64,000 nt of DNA from an uncultured Ruminococcus sp. (GTDB lineage Bacteria; Bacillota; Clostridia; Oscillospirales; Ruminococcaceae). The notes under the pieces are model-generated. The model saw nothing but the letters and a program-made list of their open reading frames with translations. It had not been told where the DNA came from and made no database searches. Below are positions 44,597 to 53,045 of the stretch, one piece after another. The translations under genes and the position numbers were made by a program. Each line of letters begins with the position of its first letter. The first letter of the stretch is position 1. The stretch covers positions 1 to 64,000 of the forward strand of contig CAMVRM010000008.1 in assembly GCA_947169885.1 (NCBI GenBank), written 5' to 3'.

Positions 44597-45943
44597 ATGG
44601 CTAACGAAACTGCAAAGGATATGCTTTACAGACAGTTTATCGCAAACAATGCGATCGATCCAAAACTTTATGAAAAATATGTTGTTAAGAGAGGTCTGCG
44701 TAACTCTGACGGAACAGGTGTTACGGCCGGACTTACTAATATATGCAACGTTCACGGCTATGTTATCAACGAGGGTGAAAAATCTCCGATACAGGGCAAG
44801 CTCGTGTTCAGAGGATATAACATCAACGATCTTGTTGCGAATGCTGTCAAGGAAAACCGCTTTGCTTATGAGGAGATAGTTTATCTTCTGCTCATGGGAA
44901 GCCTGCCGAATCACGAGGAACTTGACACTTTCCGTGAACTTATGGACGAGAACCGTGAGCTTCCCGAAAACTTCTTTGAGGATATGATACTCAAAGCACC
45001 CTCACGCAATATCATGAACAAAATGGGACGTGCGCTGCTGTCGCTCTATTCCTATGATCCCGACCCCGAGAACCGCAGTCCTGAATTTGAAATGGCGACC
45101 GCTATCTCCATTATTTCTAAGATGCCGAACATCATGGTATCCGCTTATCAGGTGAAAAAGCGCTATTTTGACAACGAGAGCATGATAATGCACCCGCTCA
45201 TAAAAGGTCACTCGACTGCTGAGATGATACTTTCGGCACTCAGGAACGACAGACAGTTCACCGATGCAGAAGCAAAACTGCTCGACATCATGCTTATGCT
45301 CCACGCTGAGCATGGCGGCGGAAACAACTCGACTTTCACCTGCCGTGTGCTGACTTCCTCGGGAACTGATCCCTATTCGGCATATTCGGCGGCGATCGGT
45401 GCGCTCAAAGGTCCTAAACACGGCGGCGCAAACATCAAAGTCGGCGAGATGTTCGAGTGCATCAAGGAAAATGTCCACAACTGGGACGATGAGGGCGAAG
45501 TGGCTGACTTCCTGAGAAAGATACTCAACAAGGAAGCTTTCGACCACACGGGTCTTATTTACGGTATGGGTCACGCAGTTTACACGCTCTCCGACCCCAG
45601 AGCTGTTATACTTAAAGAGAACGCTCACAAGCTTGCTGAGGGCACGGAATTTGAAAAGGAGTTCAGACTGCTTGAAACAATAGAGCGCCTTACTCCCGAG
45701 CTGTTCGCTGAGAAAAAGGGCGACATCAAGGCGATGTGCGCAAACGTTGATATGTATTCGGGACTGGTTTACAGAATGCTGGACATTCCCGGCGACCTGT
45801 TCACTCCGCTGTTCGCAGTTTCGAGAATGGCAGGCTGGTGCGCTCACCGCTTTGAGGAACTTGTAACGGGCAAGAGGATAATCAGACCTGCGTACAAGGC
45901 TGTCATGAAAGAAAGGGAATATATCCCGATAGATAAGAGATAA
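44597..45943 (+). CDS. gltA: Citrate/2-methylcitrate synthase
   Basis: A 448-aa citrate synthase family enzyme condensing oxaloacetate with acetyl-CoA. Family segments include KLVFRGYNINDL, HAEHGGGNNSTFTCRV, the GPKHGGAN loop, and GMGHAVYTLSDPRA with the conserved His and Asp. The length suits the clostridial type. It stands alone between its own promoter and a terminator. Anaerobes use it to feed 2-oxoglutarate and glutamate synthesis. Methylcitrate synthase cannot be excluded by sequence alone. Confidence 0.92.
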   Translation: MANETAKDMLYRQFIANNAIDPKLYEKYVVKRGLRNSDGTGVTAGLTNICNVHGYVINEGEKSPIQGKLVFRGYNINDLVANAVKENRFAYEEIVYLLLMGSLPNHEELDTFRELMDENRELPENFFEDMILKAPSRNIMNKMGRALLSLYSYDPDPENRSPEFEMATAISIISKMPNIMVSAYQVKKRYFDNESMIMHPLIKGHSTAEMILSALRNDRQFTDAEAKLLDIMLMLHAEHGGGNNSTFTCRVLTSSGTDPYSAYSAAIGALKGPKHGGANIKVGEMFECIKENVHNWDDEGEVADFLRKILNKEAFDHTGLIYGMGHAVYTLSDPRAVILKENAHKLAEGTEFEKEFRLLETIERLTPELFAEKKGDIKAMCANVDMYSGLVYRMLDIPGDLFTPLFAVSRMAGWCAHRFEELVTGKRIIRPAYKAVMKEREYIPIDKR

Positions 45944-46041
45944 CTCTATATATCATTATAGCGTACACTTTGCGCAAAAACTGACGATTTTACAGAGTGG
46001 AAAATAAGTTTTTTCTCCTTTGGAAAACAGTGATCGATAAA

Positions 46042-46083
46042 TGTCTCGGAGCGTTGTTTTTGAAACGCTTCGGGGCATTTTTA
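46042..46083 (+). terminator. Rho-independent terminator of citrate synthase
   Basis: Arms CTCGGAGCGTT / AACGCTTCGGGG followed by ATTTTTATT. Confidence 0.8.
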
Positions 46084-46093
46084 TTACGCCGGA

Positions 46094-46112
46094 TTTGAGA
46101 GTAATTTTCAAA
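46094..46112. promoter_or_regulatory. Zur/Fur-type operator, copy 1
   Basis: TTTGAGAGTAATTTTCAAA, a 19-bp imperfect palindrome 34 bases upstream of the -35 box of the zinc operon. Its half-sites recur at 46133 and 46179. Confidence 0.6.
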
Positions 46113-46132
46113 TATGAAAACTTTGTGAAAAA

Positions 46133-46150
46133 TTGAGAGTAACTATTGAC
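46133..46150. promoter_or_regulatory. Zur/Fur-type operator, copy 2 (overlaps -35)
   Basis: TTGAGAGTAACTATTGAC shares its left half with copy 1 and runs into the -35 hexamer at 46146, well placed for repression. Confidence 0.5.
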
Positions 46151-46174
46151 TTTGAGAAATGCGTGTGTTATAAT
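46146..46174 (+). promoter_or_regulatory. Promoter of the zinc uptake operon
   Basis: TTGACT, 17-bp spacer, TATAAT, followed by a predicted operator at 46179. Confidence 0.85.
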
Positions 46175-46178
46175 ACGA

Positions 46179-46197
46179 TTTGGGAATAACTTTCAAA
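46179..46197. promoter_or_regulatory. Zur/Fur-type operator, copy 3
   Basis: TTTGGGAATAACTTTCAAA, matching copy 1 at 15 of 19 positions, lies just after the -10 box where a repressor would block transcription. Confidence 0.6.
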
Positions 46198-46228
46198 TTT
46201 GAGAATATCCTTAAAAGGAGTGAGATAC

Positions 46229-46627
46229 TTGGCTTACAAGACCGTTCAGCGTGAGGAGCTGTTAAGGTTTCTCACGGAACACAGCACAGAAGCATTCACA
46301 GTTTCAGAGATAACAGAGCGCATGAGGGCTGACTGCACAGTTACAAAAGCCCCCGGAGAAAGCACGGTTTACAGGCTGATAAAAGAGCTTGTTGAATCAG
46401 GCAAGGTGAAGCGCATCGTCAGAGGCAACAGCAGACAGTTCGTCTATCAGCTGACCGCAGGCGAGGACTGCGCACATCATCTGCACCTTAAATGCACCGT
46501 CTGCGGAAAGCTTTGCCACATGAATGACGAGGAGTCGAAGCAGATAATGTCGAAGATACTCGACAATGATTCTTTTGCGGTAGACAGCTCGACTGTTCTT
46601 CTCGGAAAATGCGATAAATGCAGATAA
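46229..46627 (+). CDS. Fur family metalloregulator, probably Zur
   Basis: A 132-aa Fur-fold repressor. An N-terminal winged helix (LLRFLTEHSTEAFTVSEI, TVYRLIKEL) is followed by the metal-binding half HHLHLKCTVCGKLCHM and a C-terminal CDKC, giving the structural zinc cysteines. Start TTG 46229 has AAAGGAG nine bases upstream; a longer frame would read through operator copy 3. It is the first gene of an operon with a metal-binding lipoprotein, ATPase and permease, so zinc-dependent autorepression through the three nearby palindromes is likely. Manganese or iron sensing is less likely. Confidence 0.85.
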   Translation: MAYKTVQREELLRFLTEHSTEAFTVSEITERMRADCTVTKAPGESTVYRLIKELVESGKVKRIVRGNSRQFVYQLTAGEDCAHHLHLKCTVCGKLCHMNDEESKQIMSKILDNDSFAVDSSTVLLGKCDKCR

Positions 46628-46655
46628 CACTTTTAGATAAGGTCAGGAAATAAAT

Positions 46656-47657
46656 ATGAAAAAGAAAATTTTATCGGCAGCAGCGGCAGTGGTAATGGCA
46701 CTTACGGCGGCAGGCTGCGGCAATGAAGCCGCCGTGGATACACTTAAAGACACAGGCAAGATACACGTTGTCTGCACAACTTTTCCTGCATATGACTGGG
46801 TGAAGCAGATGGCAGGTTCTCATGCAGATGAATACAGCATCACCTACCTGCTGGGGAGCGGCGCAGACCTGCACAGTTTCCAGCCCTCGGCGGCAGACAT
46901 GGCGGCTATCTCGAACTGCGATCTGTTCGTGTGTGTCGGCGGCGAAAGCGAAGCATGGGTCGATGACGCACTGAAAGAGCCTGAAAACAAGGATATGCAC
47001 GTTATCGAACTTATGGAAGTGCTGGGTGACGGCAGATTTGTTGAGGAAGAAAAAGAGGGTATGCAGGCTGAAGAAGAGGAAGAAGAGGGCGGTGAGGAAG
47101 ACGAGATCGAGTATGATGAACACGTCTGGATGTCGCTTACCAACGCCGATAAATTCTGCGCTGCGATAACCGATGAACTTTCGGTGATAGATGCTGGCCA
47201 CAAGGCGGACTATGAAGCGAATTACGAGACTTATTCAAAGAGTCTTGCAGAACTCAACCTGAGTTTCCGTGACCTGTTTGACGGGATAAGCGATGAAAAG
47301 GCTAAGACGCTTGTTGTTGCCGACCGTTTTCCGCTGAGATATTTTGTGGAGGATTACGGACTTGATTATTATGCTGCGTTCGTGGGCTGTTCGGCTGAAA
47401 CGGAGGCAAGCTTTGAAACTATCACGTTCCTTGCAGGAAAGCTTGATGAACTGGGGCTTGACCACCTGTTCGTTATTGAGGGGAGCGACCACAAGATCGC
47501 AGATGCGGTGATAGAAGCGACTGCGGAAAAGAATGCTGAGATAGTCGAGATAAATTCCATACAGTCGGTGACTTCCGAGCAGGCGAAAGAGAACGGCATA
47601 ACTTATCTTTCGCTCATGCAGAAAAATTACGATGCGGTCAAAGGAGCTTTGACATAA
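46656..47657 (+). CDS. Zinc ABC transporter substrate-binding lipoprotein (ZnuA-like)
   Basis: A 333-aa lipoprotein with lipobox TAAGC (Cys21) and the cluster A-I fold. Metal-site segments are DLHSFQPSAADM (His73), DEHVWMS (His near 155) and the late SDHKIADAV. The usual His-rich loop is replaced by a Glu-rich one (EEEEEEGGEEDEIEYDE, about 135-152). The HDAF segment reads ADRFPLRYF, a variant of the third ligand region. It binds zinc outside the membrane and passes it to ZnuB. It lies 28 bases after the Fur gene. Confidence 0.87.
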   Translation: MKKKILSAAAAVVMALTAAGCGNEAAVDTLKDTGKIHVVCTTFPAYDWVKQMAGSHADEYSITYLLGSGADLHSFQPSAADMAAISNCDLFVCVGGESEAWVDDALKEPENKDMHVIELMEVLGDGRFVEEEKEGMQAEEEEEEGGEEDEIEYDEHVWMSLTNADKFCAAITDELSVIDAGHKADYEANYETYSKSLAELNLSFRDLFDGISDEKAKTLVVADRFPLRYFVEDYGLDYYAAFVGCSAETEASFETITFLAGKLDELGLDHLFVIEGSDHKIADAVIEATAEKNAEIVEINSIQSVTSEQAKENGITYLSLMQKNYDAVKGALT

Positions 47658-48380
47658 ATGATCGAACAACTGATTTGTAAAAATGTTACGCTGGGATACG
47701 AGGGGATCGCAGTTGCTGAGGGCTTGGATTTCAAGGTCTGCGAAGGCGACTACCTTTGTATCTTGGGCGAGAACGGTTCGGGAAAAAGCACGCTTATCAA
47801 GGCACTGCTGGGTCTTAAAGACGTTATGAGCGGTGAGATAAGCTTTGTGAACGGCGCTTCTTCACGGGAGATAGGTTATCTTCCGCAGCAAACGCCCGTT
47901 CAGAGGGATTTTCCTGCATCGGTAAGAGAGATAGTCCAGTCGGGCTGTCTTGCAAAGTGCGGACTTCGCCCGTTCTATAACAAAGCCGAGAAAGAGCGGT
48001 GTGCCAAAATGCTCGACAGGCTCGGCATAACGGAACTTGCTGACAGGTGTTACCGTGAGCTTTCGGGCGGTCAGCAGCAGAGAGTGCTTCTTGCAAGGGC
48101 GCTGTGTGCGACTGAAAAAATGCTTCTTCTGGACGAGCCTGTGACGGGTCTTGACCCGAAAGCACAGCTTGAACTTTACGAACTGATCGCACGCCTGAAC
48201 AAAAAGGGCATAACTGTTATAATGGTATCGCACGACATTCATATGTCGGTGAGATATGCCACGCACATTCTGCACATCGGCAGTCACAAACAGCTTTTCT
48301 TCGGCACAAAAGAGGAGTATGTAAACAGCCGTATCGGGCAGTCATTTATTTTATCGGAGGGCGGTGAGGAACATGAGTGA
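47658..48380 (+). CDS. Zinc ABC transporter ATP-binding protein (ZnuC-like)
   Basis: A 240-aa ABC ATPase. Walker A GENGSGKST (37-45), Q-loop GYLPQQTPVQ, signature ELSGGQQQRVLLARAL, Walker B KMLLLDEP and the switch histidine VSHD are all present. Its start codon directly follows the stop of the binding-protein gene, and its end overlaps the permease by 8 bases. The family handles zinc or manganese; the operon regulator favours zinc. Confidence 0.92.
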   Translation: MIEQLICKNVTLGYEGIAVAEGLDFKVCEGDYLCILGENGSGKSTLIKALLGLKDVMSGEISFVNGASSREIGYLPQQTPVQRDFPASVREIVQSGCLAKCGLRPFYNKAEKERCAKMLDRLGITELADRCYRELSGGQQQRVLLARALCATEKMLLLDEPVTGLDPKAQLELYELIARLNKKGITVIMVSHDIHMSVRYATHILHIGSHKQLFFGTKEEYVNSRIGQSFILSEGGEEHE

Positions 48381-49287
48381 CCTTTTGAACACACTGCAAT
48401 TTTATCTCGGACACAGCTTTGTACAGCGTGCAATAATAGTCGGACTTCTGATAGCGCTTTGTTCTTCGCTTCTCGGAGTAACGCTTGTGCTGAAACGTTT
48501 TTCGTTCATAGGCGACGGACTTTCGCACGTTGCATTCGGAGCGATGTCTGCGGCAACGGTGGCTTCAACGCTTCTTAAAGCGGCAAGTCACGATGACAGC
48601 GACTTACCCATGTGGCTCGCAAAATTTTTAGACGAAACGAACGATATGGTGATAATACTGCCGATAACCTTAGCGGCGGCGATAATGCTTCTGAAAACGG
48701 GGCAGAATACGAAGATAAAGGGCGATGCGGCAGTAGCAATGATCTCTGTCGGATCGCTTGCAGTCGGTTATATGCTTGTCAATATGTTCTCGACTTCGGC
48801 GAACATAACAGGTGACGTTTGCGGAACGCTGTTCGGTTCGCAGTCGATACTGACGCTCACAAACACGGAAGTTATCATCTGCATCGCCATGACTGTGATA
48901 GTCATAGGCGTTTTTGTGCTGTTTTACAACAAATTGTTTGCGGTGACGTTTGACGAAAGTTTTGCGAAAGCAACAGGCGTGAAAGCGGACGGCTACAATC
49001 TTCTGATAGCCGTTATAACAGCGCTGATAATCGTGCTTGCGATGAATCTTGTGGGTTCGCTGCTGATCTCTGCGCTTATCGTATTTCCTGCGTTATCGGC
49101 GATGAGGGTATTCAAAAGTTTCCTGTCGGTAATAATCTGTTCGGCGATCATTTCGGTAGTATGTGCAGGAGTTGGAATGATACTGTCGATACTGTTTTCA
49201 ACGCCTGTCGGTTCAACGATAGTAACGGCGGATATTGTGGTATTTTTTGTATTCATGCTGATCTCGCTGATCCTAAAAAGAGAATAG
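48373..49287 (+). CDS. Zinc ABC transporter permease (ZnuB-like)
   Basis: A 304-aa polytopic membrane protein with eight or so helices of the ABC-3 family (FVQRAIIVGLLIALCSSLLG, GDGLSHVAFGAMS). A longer acidic loop near 80-95 (SHDDSDLPMW) interrupts an early part of the fold. ATG 48373 follows GGTGAGGA inside the end of the ATPase gene. It forms the transport channel with two ATPase subunits. Confidence 0.9.
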   Translation: MSDLLNTLQFYLGHSFVQRAIIVGLLIALCSSLLGVTLVLKRFSFIGDGLSHVAFGAMSAATVASTLLKAASHDDSDLPMWLAKFLDETNDMVIILPITLAAAIMLLKTGQNTKIKGDAAVAMISVGSLAVGYMLVNMFSTSANITGDVCGTLFGSQSILTLTNTEVIICIAMTVIVIGVFVLFYNKLFAVTFDESFAKATGVKADGYNLLIAVITALIIVLAMNLVGSLLISALIVFPALSAMRVFKSFLSVIICSAIISVVCAGVGMILSILFSTPVGSTIVTADIVVFFVFMLISLILKRE

Positions 49288-49483
49288 TGTCCTCGGGCGG
49301 ACGGCTCGATGCCCTCGCATTCTCAGTTTGTTTAAGACGAAAAAGAGCGATGCTCGGGGTTTTCATGTGAAATAAGAATCTCCAAATTATGTTCTGTATT
49401 GCTAATGTAAGGGCGTACCTACTACCATAATAATGTACAAACCTAAAGAACGGCTCAAACCAAATAATCAGAAAGGAATGCTT

Positions 49484-50071
49484 ATGAAAAAGCTGATAGT
49501 ACTGACAGCGGCGGCAGTATTGCTCGCAGGCTGCGGAGATACTACAAAAATGGATAAACTTATCGAACAGCAGGAAAACAGCAAGCCCGACAGCAGTTCG
49601 GCTGACGATACGAGCAGCACGGGCTGGTCTGTCGGGAGCGATTATTCCAAACTTGATTCGGACGATTCGCTCGAACCTATCAAGTCTTATGCCGAGATGT
49701 ACGGCATTGATGCCGCAAATGACGGCTTTGACGTTGACCTGACTATCCTTGATGCTTCGATGACTTACGCTCAGGTGTTCGACATGATGTATAACCCTTC
49801 ACTCTATGAGGGCAAAAAAGTCAGGGCTGTCGGTAATTTCGCTCACACCGAGGAAAACGGCAAGGACTACTTCGCCGTTATAATCAAGGATGCAACTGCG
49901 TGCTGCGCTCAGGGCTTGGAGTTCGACTTACAGGGCGATTATTCTTACCCCGAGGATTTTCCCGAGGAAGAAGCCGAACTTGTCGTGTGGGGGGATTTTA
50001 CTTCCTACGAGGAGGGCGGTTATACCTACATCGAACTTGAAAACGCTAAGATGCTCCCTGTTGCAGGCTAA
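49484..50071 (+). CDS. Lipoprotein with a cysteine-pair (TIGR03943/YcgQ-like) domain
   Basis: A 195-aa lipoprotein: lipobox LLAGC near residue 16-20, then a Ser/Asp linker, then a domain (about 85-195) with LYEGKKVRAVGNF and IIKDATACCAQGLEF. A GK-V-V-G-F strand followed later by a Cys-Cys turn resembles the C-terminal OB-like domain of TIGR03943/YcgQ proteins, which often occur near metal uptake genes. It lies about 200 bases after the zinc permease. AAAGGA supports ATG 49484. The metal link is an inference. Confidence 0.6.
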   Translation: MKKLIVLTAAAVLLAGCGDTTKMDKLIEQQENSKPDSSSADDTSSTGWSVGSDYSKLDSDDSLEPIKSYAEMYGIDAANDGFDVDLTILDASMTYAQVFDMMYNPSLYEGKKVRAVGNFAHTEENGKDYFAVIIKDATACCAQGLEFDLQGDYSYPEDFPEEEAELVVWGDFTSYEEGGYTYIELENAKMLPVAG

Positions 50072-50126
50072 ATGATTGTAAAGACTGCATAAAGAGGCAT
50101 TCCGAAAATTGTATATGTATACGAAT

Positions 50127-50170
50127 TATCGCTCCTGTTGGCGCATTTTTGCACTCTGGAGCGATATATT
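50127..50170 (+). terminator. Stem-loop, probable terminator
   Basis: Perfect 9-bp arms TATCGCTCC / GGAGCGATA with a 22-base loop and a weak T-rich tail. Confidence 0.55.
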
Positions 50171-50207
50171 TATGTAAACATCAGACAGCAAAGGACGGTG
50201 ATACACC

Positions 50208-50693
50208 ATGACCGAGGAAAAATTTGAGAATGCACTCAGTTTGTACAGGCGTACCGTTTACGGGCTTGCGCTTACCATGCTTCGCTCAAAGCCCGATGCC
50301 GAGGACGTTTTTCAGGAGGTCTTTCTTTTGTATTATTCAAAGTCTCCGGAGTTTGAAACCGCTGAACAGGAAAAATCATGGCTCACGCAGACGGCTGTTA
50401 ATCTCTGCCGCCGTGTCATGCGCTCCGCTTCAAAAGCGCCTCTGCCGCTCGATGAGGTGTCGAAAATGGCAGCACCCCAGCCCACAGCAGACGAGGCGGC
50501 AGTGTGGGAGGCGGTGCAGAGCCTTAAAGAAAAGTACCGAACGACTGTGTATCTTTATTACTTTGAGAGAATGCCTGCTTTGCAGATAGCCAAGGTAATG
50601 AAAGTACCCGAAAGCACGGTCAGAGTTCGCTTGTCACGTGCGAGAAAGATCCTTCGTGACAAGCTTAATGGAAAGGAGTGGTTCGATGAATAG
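50208..50693 (+). CDS. ECF-type RNA polymerase sigma factor
   Basis: A 161-aa sigma-70 family factor of the extracytoplasmic type. Region 2 reads YRRTVYGLALTMLRS, then DAEDVFQEVFLLYY. Region 4 reads LKEKYRTTVYLYYFE, then MKVPESTVRVRLSRARKILR. AAGGACGG precedes ATG 50208. Its end overlaps a large membrane protein gene by 8 bases; that pairing is typical of a sigma and its anti-sigma factor. The signal is unknown. Confidence 0.92.
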   Translation: MTEEKFENALSLYRRTVYGLALTMLRSKPDAEDVFQEVFLLYYSKSPEFETAEQEKSWLTQTAVNLCRRVMRSASKAPLPLDEVSKMAAPQPTADEAAVWEAVQSLKEKYRTTVYLYYFERMPALQIAKVMKVPESTVRVRLSRARKILRDKLNGKEWFDE

Positions 50694-52524
50694 GCAGTTG
50701 TTTGATTCTGTAAAGGCAAGACTTGAACCAGATGCAGATGTAATGAAGTCGCTCAGAAAGCGCATAACAGAGCCGAATGCAACTGTTTATGTTCCCGAAA
50801 GTTACAGCTCGCCAAAAAGAAAAGCAGCGGCAGTTGCGGCGGCGATACTTCCTGTTATGCTTGTCGGAGGAGTGCTTGCGGTCATCTCGCAGAGGGAGAT
50901 ACCGAAAGACAGAACGCCTGTCACCGAACAAAGCGCTCCCGATGACAGCAGTTCGCTTTCGGCGGTTTTCAACAACGGCAGGAAATACGCTGTGAGTGAT
51001 ATTTATGTTGATGACGAATACGGCAGCTGGACTATAACCGACCCCGATGTGAGAATAGCTATAAATAATGCGGTAAAAAGCATTCTGGAAAGTTCACAGG
51101 GGGCGGAAATATCGGACGAGATAACAGCAGTAAGCAGTTTCAGCTACACCTACGATCAGCAGGACTTTGATGTTCAGATCGTGGGAGGGCAGTCCTGCAA
51201 GCTGGTCATCAACGGCAAAATATACGATATCGACAGAGAGACATGGTATCAGCTTCTTTTCCGCACTACGGGAATGTCGTCTGTTTATGTATCGGTGGAC
51301 GAGGACAACGAGCCTGTGCTGTTTTTCGAGATAGAAAATTCTGATGTACCGGCTATACTCTCGGAAATGGAGAACGGTCAACCTGTTGAACCCGAAATTT
51401 TTGACCACACCAAAGGCAGGAGCTGTTATATCAGCTTTACCGAGCGTGGAAGATCGAGAAACGCAGTGGTCTGGTTTGAGAGTGAATATATAAGCATCGA
51501 GCAATACTATTACAAGCCCGACAAGGCGCTTTTGGACGAGCTGAAAAATATCATAGAAACAGAGATAAAGGCAACGCAGACGGATGTTATTGATCTTCAA
51601 AAAGATATTAGTGATATAAGTGTTAAGTACCGTGACGAGAACTTCACCATATCCGATGAAACGGCAAAGGTGACGATATATGATCTGCTGACTTCCGCCC
51701 GAAAATGCGAAACGGAAGAAGCCACCTACACAGGCGGCTGCAAGCGGCTGAGTTTTAAGGCAGGCGATGAACAGTTCAACGTGCAGTTTTGCGAGGACGG
51801 CGAGCATATCCGCATCAACGGCGTGAGTTATTCTGCGATGTTCTGCTATACCCAGCTTTGGGAATCTACTGAGGAAATATCGGATATAAGCATTTTTGAT
51901 ATGAATGAGGACAGTACGAATGAACGGATCATCTGCAACGAACAGATGAAAAAGCGCCTGTCCGAAATAGTGGACAGTATCTCCGAGGGAGAAACGAGCG
52001 GTGAAAGAAATGCCCCTTATACTGTAATGCGTAACGTGCAGTATTATAAGTGCGGTGAGCTTATGATCATTGAGATACCTGACGGCAGAAACGGCGTGGT
52101 GGAGATAGGCGAGAATACCTACACTCCCGACAGTGCGCTCTTTGATGAACTCATAGCCCTCACCGATGAAATTCCCCACATGAGTTACAGCATTCCTTAT
52201 GACCCTGATGCACCTGCAAACTCTGCATTTTTCAAGGAGCATGACGGCAGAGGTCTGTCTGCGAGCGTTACCGATGAACTTATGGAGAAAGTCGGGAAGA
52301 TAACCGACAGCAGTGAAGGCTATTACATTTTAGGATATGAATCTGTTGACGATAAGGACACCATAACGCTTAAACTATCCAAAATAACGTACACGATAGT
52401 TTTCACAGGTGACAGCGAATATCCGATAATGATAGACGGACTTCTGTTCCACGCCGATGAAAAGACAGTCGATGAACTCAGGACTGAGATAAAAAATAAT
52501 CTTGCGATAACCATAACAACTTAA
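50686..52524 (+). CDS. Large single-span membrane protein, probable anti-sigma partner
   Basis: A 612-aa protein. A short cytoplasmic N-terminus (about 1-45) with two or three helices precedes one membrane helix (about 50-68: AAVAAAILPVMLVGGVLAVI). An outer region of about 540 residues follows, with repeated beta-rich segments (FNVQFCEDGEHIRING, FDVQIVGGQSCKLVING) that look like several copies of one fold. ATG 50686 with AAAGGAG upstream overlaps the sigma gene. The position and topology suggest an anti-sigma factor with a sensing outer domain, but no anti-sigma motif is certain. Confidence 0.65.
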   Translation: MNRQLFDSVKARLEPDADVMKSLRKRITEPNATVYVPESYSSPKRKAAAVAAAILPVMLVGGVLAVISQREIPKDRTPVTEQSAPDDSSSLSAVFNNGRKYAVSDIYVDDEYGSWTITDPDVRIAINNAVKSILESSQGAEISDEITAVSSFSYTYDQQDFDVQIVGGQSCKLVINGKIYDIDRETWYQLLFRTTGMSSVYVSVDEDNEPVLFFEIENSDVPAILSEMENGQPVEPEIFDHTKGRSCYISFTERGRSRNAVVWFESEYISIEQYYYKPDKALLDELKNIIETEIKATQTDVIDLQKDISDISVKYRDENFTISDETAKVTIYDLLTSARKCETEEATYTGGCKRLSFKAGDEQFNVQFCEDGEHIRINGVSYSAMFCYTQLWESTEEISDISIFDMNEDSTNERIICNEQMKKRLSEIVDSISEGETSGERNAPYTVMRNVQYYKCGELMIIEIPDGRNGVVEIGENTYTPDSALFDELIALTDEIPHMSYSIPYDPDAPANSAFFKEHDGRGLSASVTDELMEKVGKITDSSEGYYILGYESVDDKDTITLKLSKITYTIVFTGDSEYPIMIDGLLFHADEKTVDELRTEIKNNLAITITT

Positions 52525-52556
52525 AAGACGTAAAATCTTAAAACCTGTCTGAAAAG

Positions 52557-52612
52557 AAAAATGCGAAATAACATAGGTTTGTCTGATGACCTGTGTTACT
52601 TCGCATTTTTTA
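52557..52612 (+). terminator. Strong stem-loop terminator of the sigma operon
   Basis: A 22-bp stem (AAAAATGCGAAATAACATAGGT against its near complement, two G-T pairs) with a ten-base loop and a T-rich tail. Confidence 0.85.
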
Positions 52613-52682
52613 TTTGTGTGCCATTGTCAGTGAAGAAAACAAAAACAGACTAAAAGCAATGCTCTTAGTCTGTTTACGTCAG

Positions 52683-52726
52683 TCGGAGTGACGGGACTTG
52701 AACCCACGGCCTCTACCACCCCAAAA
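52683..52726 (-). tRNA. 3' fragment of a tRNA-Pro gene (probable att site)
   Basis: On the minus strand the anticodon loop with GGGG leads to GGTAG and a variable loop. Then comes a T-arm GTGGG-TTCAAGT-CCCGT and the acceptor strand CACTCCG with discriminator A. The 5' half (acceptor CGGAGTG, D-arm and first anticodon strand) is missing; it is replaced by unrelated sequence beyond 52726. The loop context fits anticodon GGG with G37, that is tRNA-Pro. CCA is not encoded. Such 3' pieces mark one end of elements integrated in tRNA genes. It is not a working tRNA. Confidence 0.7.
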
Positions 52727-52828
52727 CTGTGTCCTTCACAAAATACAGATAAGCACTCATATAATTATAACATTAATGTTCAAATGCTTCTATAATTTAA
52801 TATTAACAATATAGAAAGAGGGTATGAC

Positions 52829-53041
52829 ATGAAAGCGATAATCAAACCCGAAGCCCGATATGTTACGGGTGGGATAATGACACTTGACAAGATGTGTGAG
52901 CATCTGAACAAGGTCTGCGGACTATCGAGAAAAGAAGCAGAGGAGCATATCAATATCCTCTGCCGTGAGGGATTCTGCGTTCGTGACGGTGACGGCTTCC
53001 GTATGCTTGCGGCAATGCCCGTCATCAACAGCATGAGGTGA
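52829..53041 (+). CDS. Small winged-helix-like protein
   Basis: A 70-aa basic protein beginning MKAIIKPEARYVTGGIMTL, with a helix-turn-helix-like pattern (LNKVCGLSRKEAEEHINILC, then REGFCVRDGDGFRML). It sits just before the rep gene with a GAGGG ribosome site. It may regulate rep, as small DNA-binding proteins near plasmid origins often do, but no family is recognised. Confidence 0.5.
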   Translation: MKAIIKPEARYVTGGIMTLDKMCEHLNKVCGLSRKEAEEHINILCREGFCVRDGDGFRMLAAMPVINSMR

Positions 53042-53045
53042 TGAT

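Noticed and set aside
51094..52242. Long open frame on the minus strand opposite the probable anti-sigma gene
   Set aside because: It is a shadow of a well-supported plus-strand gene, has no ribosome site and resembles no family.
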